Origin: a bacterium
Lineage (GTDB): Bacteria > NPL-UPA2 > JAUVJM01
DNA: 29,687 nucleotides
Reading direction: 5' to 3'
Assembly: GCA_030606215.1 (NCBI GenBank)
Contig: JAUWGW010000021.1
Coordinates: forward strand, 1-29,687
Below are positions 23,302 to 29,687 of this stretch, in pieces. Each line of letters starts with the position of its first letter. Position 1 is the stretch's first letter. The notes below the pieces were generated by a model, which was not told the origin of the DNA, did no database searches, and saw nothing but the letters and a program-made list of their open reading frames with translations. Position numbers and translations under genes: made by a program.

Positions 23302-24611
23302 AAATAGGTGCATCGAAAGTTGACATAACCCCGCCGGTGGGAGTGGATTTGGCTGGCTATGCGGCAAGGGAGAAAGGGTCTTCAGGTATCGCAGATAATC
23401 TCTATTCAAAGACCTTGGTCTTGGATGATGGGAAAGAAAAAATAGCCATAGTTACTAATGACCTTATTGGTTTGGGAGAGAAAACAGTAAATAGAATTCG
23501 TAAGATTGCAGAAGAAAAAACAGGGATAAGAAGAGATAAGATAATGGTTTCCTGTTCTCATACTCATTCTGGTCCAGCCACTATCCCCTTGAAGGGATGC
23601 GGGAAGATAGATGTTGATTACTTTTCTACCTTAGAGAATACTGTTGCTGATGGAATATACTTGGCATTCCAGAAGATGGAAGAAGCATCTATTGGTGTAG
23701 GAAAGGGGAAAGTTAGAATAAATGTTAATCGTAGTGGAAAAATCCGGGAAGAGGATCTTACAATTCTTCCCAATCCAGAAGGAATAGTTGATGATGAAGT
23801 CGGAGTAGCAATCATGAAGGATAAGAATGGATTTCCAATAGCTACATGGATAAATTATGCTTGTCACCCTGTAGTATTAGGCCCTGAAAACTTGCTTATC
23901 TCTGCTGATTATCCGGGAGCAACTCAAAGGTTTATTGAGAAGAAGATGGGAGGGATGGTCTTGTTCAGTAATGGATGCTGTGGGAATTTAAACCCGATTA
24001 TTTATCCAGGTACCTTTGAAGATGTAGAAAATTTAGGAATTTCTATTGGAGAAAGAGCTTTAAGATTGGCAGGAACTATTTCCACCTCTTCAAAGGTTAA
24101 ATTCAAGATTGTTTCAAAAAGGATATCTCTCCCTGTGCAGAAACCTCCTTCCCTGGAAAGGATGGAGAGAATGGTGGAAGAGAAGAGAAAGGAATTGGAA
24201 AAGATTAGGAAGATGGAACATGATTTCTTGGAATTTAATGTTTCCCGTATTATGTTTGAATGGGCTAGGGCTAGTTTGGAAGTTCTTAAAGAAGGAAAGT
24301 TTTCAGAAAAAATAGAGATTGAAGTTTTCCTCTTGGCTTTTAATAATGCAATTCTCATAGGTATTCCAGGAGAAGTATTTGCAGAGATAGGTGTAAAAAT
24401 AAAGGAAAGCTCAGTATTCAAATATACTTTTATTCTTGGTTATACAAATGGGCTTATAGGATATATCCCCACTAAAGGGGCATTTTTAAAGGGAGGGTAC
24501 GAAGTGGAAGTAGCTCACAAATACTATGGAGCAATTTCACCTTTAAGCCCGGAAGCAGAAAGAGTTTTGATAGATGAAGTGTTAAGGTTGATGAAGGAAG
24601 TGAAGTCATGA
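23298..24611 (+). CDS. Neutral/alkaline ceramidase-like hydrolase
   Basis: A 437-residue protein with the N-terminal domain of neutral/alkaline non-lysosomal ceramidases. The zinc-site motif SHTHSGP is at residues 87-93, followed by NYACHPVVLGPENLLISADYPG near residue 190 and NGCCGNLNP, all typical. The C-terminal immunoglobulin-like domain of true ceramidases is missing and no signal peptide is seen, so it is a cytoplasmic single-domain relative; such proteins are common in carbohydrate loci of Planctomycetes and Lentisphaerae and their substrates are mostly unknown. Residues about 270-320 form a charged helical insertion. It overlaps the aminotransferase upstream and the truncated SBP downstream, each by ATGA, so the three formed one operon. 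Confidence 0.85.
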   Translation: MKIGASKVDITPPVGVDLAGYAAREKGSSGIADNLYSKTLVLDDGKEKIAIVTNDLIGLGEKTVNRIRKIAEEKTGIRRDKIMVSCSHTHSGPATIPLKGCGKIDVDYFSTLENTVADGIYLAFQKMEEASIGVGKGKVRINVNRSGKIREEDLTILPNPEGIVDDEVGVAIMKDKNGFPIATWINYACHPVVLGPENLLISADYPGATQRFIEKKMGGMVLFSNGCCGNLNPIIYPGTFEDVENLGISIGERALRLAGTISTSSKVKFKIVSKRISLPVQKPPSLERMERMVEEKRKELEKIRKMEHDFLEFNVSRIMFEWARASLEVLKEGKFSEKIEIEVFLLAFNNAILIGIPGEVFAEIGVKIKESSVFKYTFILGYTNGLIGYIPTKGAFLKGGYEVEVAHKYYGAISPLSPEAERVLIDEVLRLMKEVKS

Positions 24612-25105
24612 GAAGGTTTGTTCCTTTTTTTGTTCTGATTAGTCTAGTATTCATCCATGGATGTCAGAGGAGAGCAAGTGAAGAGGCAGGTAAGGTTGTT
24701 GTATCTATTGCATGCTACTATTCTCCAACGAATGTGTTATGCCAGATTCTTGATAAATCCCTTGATAATTTTATGAGGAAGAATCCAGAGATTGTTGTGA
24801 AGAAAATCTGGCTTTCCAGGGATTATACGAATAAAATCCTGACTATGATTGCTGGGGGGACCCCTCCAGATATATTCAGGACAAGCCCTGATATGGTTAT
24901 AACCTATATCCTGAAGGGGACTTTAATGCCTTTGGATGAATTTATCGAAAAGAGTAGGGTTCTGAAAATGGAAGATTTCTTCCCGGCAGTGCTCTACAAA
25001 TACAGGTTTGATGGCAAGAATATTGGTAAAGGTCCCCTATATGGTTTTGGTACAGATTGGTCTCCTGATCAGACTCTTTTCTTGGTTCTTCTCCAAAAAG
25101 TGTAG
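24608..25105 (+). pseudogene. Truncated sugar-binding lipoprotein (5' part only)
   Basis: The first ~155 residues match the SBP at 20552-21862 well: lipoprotein signal with lipobox IHGC, then VSIACYYSPTN, MIAGGTPPDIFRTSPDMV, MEDFFPAVLYKYRFDG and YGFGTDWSPDQTLF. After this the similarity stops abruptly at about 25080 and a stop follows ten residues later, giving 165 residues instead of about 436. The two C-terminal-lobe segments needed for ligand binding are gone, so it is very likely non-functional. It starts in an ATGA overlap with the ceramidase-like gene. The missing part, and any permeases after it, were apparently removed in the event that left the dehydrogenase fragment downstream. Confidence 0.85.
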
Positions 25106-25202
25106 TGGTCCACAGGGATCACTCGCTAAAAATTTGATATTGGTATGTCAGCTGGGAAAGGTTGTTTTCTGGAAGCATAGGAAACTATAGAGGCATTGAT
25201 TT

Positions 25203-25246
25203 GGGCAAGCAAGCTTGCCCCTACGTGTAGGGGTTGGCTGCCAACC
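25203..25246. repeat. Twin-hairpin GC repeat at a gene scar
   Basis: Two adjacent hairpins: gggcaagc aa gcttgccc (25203-25220, 8-bp stem) and ggttgg ctg ccaacc (25232-25246, 6-bp stem), joined by ctacgtgtagg. It is more GC-rich than the surroundings and lies between the broken SBP and the dehydrogenase tail. It looks like a small dispersed palindromic repeat; no second copy is in the window. Confidence 0.5.
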
Positions 25247-25372
25247 TCTCTCTTGGAAAGAATGGCAGGAGGCGACGATATAAAATGGATTGCTGTTTTT
25301 CTTGCGTCTGATGCATCATCATATATTACTGGATCAAATATTCTAGTGGGTGGAGGCTATACCGCAAAATGA
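25241..25372 (+). pseudogene. C-terminal remnant of a short-chain dehydrogenase
   Basis: The frame ending at TGA 25372 encodes [20 protein letters not shown] and then [20 protein letters not shown], the unmistakable last ~45 residues of a classical SDR oxidoreductase (the S-YITG-x-x-x-VGGGYTA tail). The Rossmann fold and the catalytic Tyr-x-x-x-Lys are absent, and a stop lies in frame upstream at 25178-25180, so this is a fragment. The stop codon overlaps the start of the lyase gene (ATGA), showing that the intact dehydrogenase was once coupled to that gene. An SDR next to an aminotransferase and an aldolase fits sugar or cyclitol catabolism. Confidence 0.85.
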
Positions 25373-26292
25373 AGAAATTGTTGCTGAACAAGAATAATTT
25401 TTACGGTGTCTACGCTGCGCTGCTAACCCCTTTTGATGAAAAGGGAGAGATTGATGGAAAAAGATTGAGAGGTCTTATCGATTTTCTTATTGCAAAAGGG
25501 ATAAACGGCTTTTATATATGTGGAGGAACGGGAGAAGGGCTTTCCATGGATCTGCAGGAGAGGAAAAAGGTTGCGGAAGTAGCCATGGATGAGATAAAAG
25601 GTAGGGCAAAGTTAATTATTCATGTTGGAAGTTACAGCACAAAGAATGCAGTAGAGCTTGCTAGGAATGCGGAGAAAATTGGTGTAGATGCAATTTCCTC
25701 TCTTCCTCCGCTTTATTATCGGTATTCTGAGGAAGAAGTATTTAACTATTACAGAGAAATTGCAGAGAGTACAAACCTTCCATTTTTCATGTACTATATA
25801 CCTGCAACCACAGGGATTTTTCTCGCTAATGACAAGATAGTCCAACTGGGAAAGATAAAGAATATTGTGGGTTTGAAGTATACACATCCTGATTTACATT
25901 TACTGCAGGACCTACTTTTGAAAATGCAGGGAAAGTGGATTGCTTTCTATGGTATCGATGAAATGTTCTTACCCGGTCTCACCATGGGAGTGGTGGGGTG
26001 CATCGGCTCCACACAAAACGTATTACCGGAACTTCATGTTGATATCTATAAGAGTTTTGAAGGAGGCAAAATCAATGAAGCAATGAAACTTCAGGCTAGA
26101 ATAACTACCGCAGTTTATCTTCTTAAATACAAATATGGAGGATTAGTTTCTTGGAAGACAGCTTTGAGATTTAGAGGAATAGATGTAGGCTATTGCCGTC
26201 CTCCCTTGAAAAGAAAACTTTCTCGAGAAGAAGAAAAAAAATTCTTGAAAGAATGGAAACATTATTTTCCTGAATTTACAGAAGCCCGTTAG
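25369..26292 (+). CDS. N-acetylneuraminate lyase / DapA-family aldolase
   Basis: Class I pyruvate aldolase of the DHDPS/NAL family, 307 residues. The pyruvate-binding GGTGEGL is near residue 50, the Schiff-base lysine is Lys170 in IVGLKYT and the catalytic tyrosine is Tyr142 in [11 protein letters not shown]. The stretch [20 protein letters not shown] is much closer to N-acetylneuraminate lyase than to dihydrodipicolinate synthase, so cleavage of sialic acid or a related 2-keto-3-deoxy sugar acid to pyruvate is the likely reaction. No nanE, nanK or epimerase is in the window, so the true substrate remains open. Its start overlaps the stop of the dehydrogenase remnant, and its own Shine-Dalgarno is weak, which suggests it depended on coupling. 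Confidence 0.85.
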   Translation: MKKLLLNKNNFYGVYAALLTPFDEKGEIDGKRLRGLIDFLIAKGINGFYICGGTGEGLSMDLQERKKVAEVAMDEIKGRAKLIIHVGSYSTKNAVELARNAEKIGVDAISSLPPLYYRYSEEEVFNYYREIAESTNLPFFMYYIPATTGIFLANDKIVQLGKIKNIVGLKYTHPDLHLLQDLLLKMQGKWIAFYGIDEMFLPGLTMGVVGCIGSTQNVLPELHVDIYKSFEGGKINEAMKLQARITTAVYLLKYKYGGLVSWKTALRFRGIDVGYCRPPLKRKLSREEEKKFLKEWKHYFPEFTEAR

Positions 26293-26361
26293 TACAATTG
26301 CAAGAAGTTAATCTATTCTCAGAATTCGAAGACCGGAAGTTAGTTAGAAAGACGACTCTCT

Positions 26362-26789
26362 ATGGAAAAAATTCATAAAGACTTTCATGGTGCCTTGAGC
26401 TGTGTGTTCCAATTTCTAGATGAAAAGTATGGCAAAAAGGCTCTGGAGGAATACCTGCATCAGGTGGGAGAAAATCTTTACAGAGACCTTATGAAAGAAA
26501 TAAAAATGAAAGGTCTAGTTGCTCTAGAGGAACACTGGCGGCACATTTTTACTATAGAAGGAGGAGAATTTGAAATAGACAGAAGGGATGATAAGGAAAT
26601 AACTTTAATAGTGAAAAAATGCCCTGCATTGGCGCATATAAAAAAAGGGAATATTCTGTTTACAAAAATTTCTGCCTCCAGTGTAAGATAATAAATGAGA
26701 TAATTGCTCGAAGAACTGACCTCAAGACGGGATTCACTTCAGGCCAAAGTGGAAATTCTTGTACTCAGAAGCTATGGAGGAAGAAGTGA
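26362..26789 (+). pseudogene. Small Cys-rich domain gene with -1 frameshift
   Basis: The frame from ATG 26362 gives 109 residues to a stop at 26691, but the expected C-terminus continues in the -1 frame. At 26640-26646 there is a run of seven A followed by ggg. Shifting back one base there yields CPALAHIKKREYSVYKNF followed by CLQCKIINEIIARR and ends at TGA 26789, about 142 residues in all. The CP...C-x-x-C pattern and the neighbouring paralog support this reading. It resembles small L-2-amino-thiazoline-4-carboxylate-hydrolase-like proteins, with low certainty. It may be a decayed gene, a sequencing error in a homopolymer, or a product of ribosomal or transcriptional slippage. Confidence 0.65.
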
Positions 26790-27108
26790 TTTCCTGTCTA
26801 GAATTCATTCTTGCCTACAATAAACTCTTCAAATTTCTAGATAGGAGGTATGGAAAGAAAGCGCCGAGTATGAGATGAACGTAGGGACAAACAACTTTGA
26901 GATCTATATGACGAAGTGCCCATCCTTAGGAATTCTGAACGCGAGAAAGGTGGATAAGTATCCCTGGTACTGTGAACACTGCAATGCATTATATAAAAGG
27001 GTTATTGAGAAGTATGACTATAGATGCGAAATAGAGCATATCGACATCCAAAAAGGGATATGCAGGATCTCAAAAACATTTGCTTTTTATTTCCTCTTAA
27101 AATTGTAA
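26774..27108 (+). pseudogene. Decayed second copy of the Cys-rich domain gene
   Basis: From ATG 26774 the frame encodes a start like that of the preceding gene (KFLDRRYGKKA against QFLDEKYGKKA) but stops at 26875 or so. In another frame the end of the same domain continues: NNFEIYMTKCPSLGILNARK, then YPWYCEHCNALYKRVIEKY and CEIEHIDIQKGICRISKTF. About 30-40 residues in the middle are missing and the frame is changed, so this is an internal-deletion pseudogene. Part of it, 26875-27108, reads as a 77-residue ORF. The CP...C-x-x-C...C spacing agrees with that deduced for the upstream copy, showing a tandem duplication. Confidence 0.65.
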
Positions 27109-27114
27109 TATAAT
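27086..27114 (+). promoter_or_regulatory. Candidate promoter of the GntR-type regulator
   Basis: A perfect TATAAT (27109-27114) is preceded at 17 bp by TTTATT (27086-27091, a poor -35). The start would fall near 27121, about 60 bp before the regulator ATG and just before an inverted repeat. The weak -35 fits a promoter needing an activator. Confidence 0.45.
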
Positions 27115-27129
27115 AGACCTCTAAATTTC

Positions 27130-27154
27130 TTGACATTTTGTATGATATGTGTCA
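27130..27154. promoter_or_regulatory. Inverted repeat, probable autoregulatory operator
   Basis: The arms TTGACA (27130-27135) and TGTCAA (27149-27154) are a perfect inverted repeat spaced by 13 bp, located a few bases after the predicted transcription start. The spacer holds the 12-mer tgtatgatatgt (27139-27150) that is repeated at 20350-20361. Position and symmetry fit binding by the GntR-type dimer encoded immediately downstream. Confidence 0.45.
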
Positions 27155-27180
27155 ATATTAATACAGAAGGGAAATTAGCT

Positions 27181-28632
27181 ATGCAAAAGATATCAAAAAT
27201 AGTATCCACACCGATGTTCAGGCAGCTTGAAGAAATTATAGGGGGGGACATTCGCTCAGGTAAATATAAGCGTGGTTCAGCCATTCCTACTGCTGAAGAG
27301 CTCTGTCGTATTTATGGAATAAGCGAGATTACAGTTCGTAGTGCTTTAAAGAACTTAGTGAAGGAGGGACTTCTAATCAGAGTTCCGGGGAAGGGCACTT
27401 TTGTAACTGATAGAAAACCTTCACAAAAAAACAAAGTTAAAACTATTAAAGTAACTACTATCCTGGACTGGGAAATTAATGACTGTCTGAAAAATATCAT
27501 GAATGAATATAAGCGGGTGAAGGTAGTCCTTGAAAAAATCCCACTTGTTAACTACCTTGAAAAACTCAGGGAAAATAAGTTACCTGATATATTTCTTCTA
27601 AATACCTGGCAACTCAGAGAGTGGCTGTCGGATGAAGCTTGTCTTAAGAGAATACTTTGTCTGGACAAGTTAACAAAAAAGAATATTCGTTTTCCTATGA
27701 AGGATATTTTCAAGGAGACTATTTCTCCAGACTATGTTGGAAAGCATTTATACTCTCTGCCTATTGCATTTTCTACAGTTGCACTTGTTTATAACAAGAG
27801 CTTATTTGATAAGCACAAGCTTCCCTATCCGGATAGCAGTTGGAGATGGAATAAATTACTTGAGGTAGCCATAAAGTTAACAAGGAAAAATAACAAATCA
27901 GCACAATATGGTTTCCTGGTTAACCCGGCTATTAATCGCTGGCCTATTTTAGTGAGGCAGAATGGTGGTAGAATAATAAGTGAAAATGGGAAGAAATGTC
28001 TTATAAATGAAAAGGAATCTATTCAGGCTATAAAGTTTTATGCTGATTTCATACATAAGTATAGATGTTCTCCTGGAGTTGGCTCTCTGGAAGATAAAAC
28101 ATCAGGAAACCTTTTTGCTACAGGGAAAATAGGAATGGCTTTTGAAAGCACTATGGCGCTTCTTGGGATAAAGCCAGATAAAGAATTGCTATGGGATGTT
28201 GCACCCCTTCCGAGTAAAAAGAGAAGATTTTCACACTTAATGACCTGTAATCTATTAATTTCTAAGAATGTAGGGAATATTGATACTACTTGGGATTTTG
28301 CCTCTTACCTTTTTTCAGATAAGGTTCAGGAGAAACTTGGACTTCATAGTGGCTGGTTTCCCGTAATTAGTCATGTAGTAGGAGATCTACTCAAGAAATA
28401 TCCCGAAAAATTCCCGGAGCATTATAAATGTTATCTGGAAGCCCTTGAATATACCGAACCAGCTGTTAAATTCCCCACCAGTGAAATAATTAGTATGATT
28501 GAGGACCGTTTAAGAGTCGTTTGGCTAAATATGGCTCCAGTTAAAGAAACCTGTGATAGTATAGCTATGGAGGTAAATAAAGTTTTATCCAGGAGGAAGA
28601 TAGTTTATGAGAAGTGTGGTAGTAGGCAATAA
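27181..28632 (+). CDS. GntR-type HTH fused to sugar-binding-protein domain
   Basis: A 483-residue predicted transcription factor. Residues about 10-78 are a GntR-family winged helix ([20 protein letters not shown], then [20 protein letters not shown] and [18 protein letters not shown]). After a short linker, residues about 95-475 are homologous to the binding proteins at 20.5 and 24.6 kb ([57 protein letters not shown]). There is no signal peptide, so the binding domain is cytoplasmic and probably acts as the effector-binding part. I chose ATG 27181, which has agaaggga 8 bp upstream; the open frame extends back to TTG 27130, but that part overlaps the inverted-repeat operator. It probably controls the SBP and aminotransferase genes and itself. 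Confidence 0.88.
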   Translation: MQKISKIVSTPMFRQLEEIIGGDIRSGKYKRGSAIPTAEELCRIYGISEITVRSALKNLVKEGLLIRVPGKGTFVTDRKPSQKNKVKTIKVTTILDWEINDCLKNIMNEYKRVKVVLEKIPLVNYLEKLRENKLPDIFLLNTWQLREWLSDEACLKRILCLDKLTKKNIRFPMKDIFKETISPDYVGKHLYSLPIAFSTVALVYNKSLFDKHKLPYPDSSWRWNKLLEVAIKLTRKNNKSAQYGFLVNPAINRWPILVRQNGGRIISENGKKCLINEKESIQAIKFYADFIHKYRCSPGVGSLEDKTSGNLFATGKIGMAFESTMALLGIKPDKELLWDVAPLPSKKRRFSHLMTCNLLISKNVGNIDTTWDFASYLFSDKVQEKLGLHSGWFPVISHVVGDLLKKYPEKFPEHYKCYLEALEYTEPAVKFPTSEIISMIEDRLRVVWLNMAPVKETCDSIAMEVNKVLSRRKIVYEKCGSRQ

Positions 28633-28732
28633 TTGTCGGAGTCAGTCTGGACAGATTGGAGGTGAAAACTTGGTAGAGTCTAATGGTTCTGTTAATGGGA
28701 ATATAGAAAGGTTTAAAGGGGGTGTAAAAGAG

Positions 28733-29488
28733 ATGACTGAAAAGATGTTAAAAAAATTAAGGAGTTTGACTTACTTCTTTAACCTTCAAAATCGGCGAAA
28801 TGTCTGTCCCCAACACACGGTTGCCTTTACCCTAATCGAACTGCTGGTTGTAGTGGCTATCATTGCTATTCTGGCGGCGATGTTATTACCAGCTTTGTCT
28901 CAAGCAAGGGAAAAAGCAAGGCAGGTAGTATGTATGAATAACTTGAGGCAGATAGGTCTCGCGCTGAATATGTACGCACAGAGTTATGACGATCATCTGC
29001 CAGGTTTTCAAGAATCAACTGTTCCCAATGACTGTGTTTACAACTTTTTGCAGTACGGCTCTGGCCGGTGGATTGGACTCGGGAAGCTGTACAATGGTGG
29101 ATATATAACTCAACCTAAAGTATTCTTTTGTCCCAGCCGCAATGGTAGAAGTTACAGTTATAATGGGGGTAACTGGCCTTGGGTAGGAGATACAATGACT
29201 GGTTACAATCACAGCAGTTACCCTTACCGGAATGTGTATTCGACAGTGTATGGTATTTCCAACCTTACCAAGGGTGGCAAACTAACTGATAGTACATCTT
29301 CCAGGTTAACCGCTAGTTCTGATTTTATGTACCGACTTATGGTCAACGGGATGTCGCATACACAAGGGTTCAATGTTTTATACTTTGATTGCCATGTGAT
29401 ATTTCATCCAGACGATACTCTATCAACTACCGATTACACCCGAAATCAAGTTGGTAGTTATTGGCTAGACAATCTGGATGGAAGATAA
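28733..29488 (+). CDS. Type II/IV pseudopilin-like secreted protein
   Basis: Prepilin-type protein of 251 residues starting at ATG 28733 after aaagggggtg; a longer frame opens at 28607 but its first 42 residues overlap the regulator gene. The leader ends with the class III signal [20 protein letters not shown] (residues about 31-50) with Glu at +5; the residue before Phe is Ala rather than the usual Gly. Then follow [20 protein letters not shown] and [20 protein letters not shown], typical of the very expanded Lentisphaerae/Planctomycetes family (DUF1559-like). The C-terminal H-X9-DG signature is present as [14 protein letters not shown], that is with DC instead of DG. It is probably exported by a type II secretion-like or pilus machinery and linked to surface or polysaccharide contact. 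Confidence 0.85.
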   Translation: MTEKMLKKLRSLTYFFNLQNRRNVCPQHTVAFTLIELLVVVAIIAILAAMLLPALSQAREKARQVVCMNNLRQIGLALNMYAQSYDDHLPGFQESTVPNDCVYNFLQYGSGRWIGLGKLYNGGYITQPKVFFCPSRNGRSYSYNGGNWPWVGDTMTGYNHSSYPYRNVYSTVYGISNLTKGGKLTDSTSSRLTASSDFMYRLMVNGMSHTQGFNVLYFDCHVIFHPDDTLSTTDYTRNQVGSYWLDNLDGR

Positions 29489-29506
29489 AAAGAGGGGAGT
29501 GTTGTT

Positions 29507-29687
29507 ATGCGAAGAATAGTACTTTTGGCAATGGTTGCTTTTATTAGTAGTGTTTTTCTTCATGTTTCATCAGCGGAAGAAAAAATAGGCAGGGACAATA
29601 TCGCTAGGGGCTTGCAGGCAAAATCTTCTTACACTGCCTCAAGCTGTTTTAGCCCTAATTACCAGGCGGAATATGCCTTTGATGGGC
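29507..29687 (+). CDS. Secreted protein with discoidin-like domain (partial)
   Basis: Only the first 60 residues are inside the window; the gene runs off the right edge. Translation starts at ATG 29507 after agagggga. The N-terminus is a Sec signal peptide (MRRIVLLAMVAFISSVFLHV, cleavage after SSA near residue 23). The following stretch NIARGLQAKSSYTASSCFSP then AEYAFDG has the beginning of an F5/8 type C (discoidin) carbohydrate-binding fold (N-A-G---ASS--------AFDG). The complete protein may be a glycoside hydrolase or other carbohydrate-active enzyme. It follows the pseudopilin gene by 18 bp, so they are likely cotranscribed. Confidence 0.7.
   Translation, partial: MRRIVLLAMVAFISSVFLHVSSAEEKIGRDNIARGLQAKSSYTASSCFSPNYQAEYAFDG

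Noticed and set aside
24109-24315. 68-codon + strand frame within the ceramidase-like gene
   Set aside because: Out-of-frame shadow rich in Trp, Lys and Arg; the conserved gene covers it completely.

Overview
The window looks like a chromosomal segment of an uncultured Gram-negative-type bacterium, probably from a candidate phylum or a PVC-like lineage. Pointers are the pseudopilin with an FTLIELLVV leader and H-X9-D tail of the kind abundant in Lentisphaerae and Planctomycetes, a GntR-type regulator fused to a sugar-binding-protein domain, and a mostly one-strand gene order with many ATGA overlaps. No 16S or other phylogenetic marker RNA is present, so the placement is inference. All genes called are on the + strand. 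No tRNA, rRNA or CRISPR array was seen.

Region 1 (1-4150): panD, a glycerate kinase and a mannosylglycerate/glucosylglycerate-synthase-like glycosyltransferase form a tight cluster, followed by fmt. Between the glycosyltransferase and fmt lies a 130-bp MITE-like element with terminal inverted repeats and an 8-bp target duplication. Region 2 (4150-6425): two small coiled-coil proteins of unknown function (one tail-anchored) precede ftsA, which here is not next to ftsZ.

Region 3 (6425-20100): a long housekeeping run topA-xerC-hslV-hslU-rpsB-tsf-pyrH-frr-uppS-dxr-rseP-ispG-proS followed by a PIG-L family deacetylase. The order is close to the topA-codV-clpQ-clpY and rpsB-tsf-pyrH-frr-uppS-cdsA-dxr-rasP-proS blocks of Bacillus, but trmFO, codY and cdsA are missing and ispG is added. 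Together these genes serve chromosome topology and dimer resolution, ATP-dependent proteolysis, translation, MEP-pathway isoprenoid and undecaprenyl-phosphate synthesis, and intramembrane proteolysis. Two intergenic gaps carry small palindromic insertions, one of them nested, and both allow exact reconstruction of the pre-insertion junction. ProS lacks the usual editing insertion domain and DXR has an altered active-site-loop residue.

Region 4 (20100-29687): an accessory carbohydrate or cyclitol region with obvious decay. It holds a lipoprotein sugar-binding protein without permeases, a DegT/DnrJ aminotransferase, a ceramidase-like hydrolase, a truncated second sugar-binding protein, the tail of a short-chain dehydrogenase, an N-acetylneuraminate-lyase-like aldolase, and two copies of a small Cys-rich domain (one frameshifted at an A7 slippery run, one deleted). 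It continues with the GntR-binding-protein fusion regulator, a pseudopilin and the start of a secreted protein with a discoidin-like domain. The regulator has its own promoter with an inverted repeat just downstream, and a 12-mer from that site recurs upstream of the first binding-protein gene. The simplest reading is a substrate-responsive sugar or amino-sugar locus whose transporter genes have been lost or lie elsewhere.
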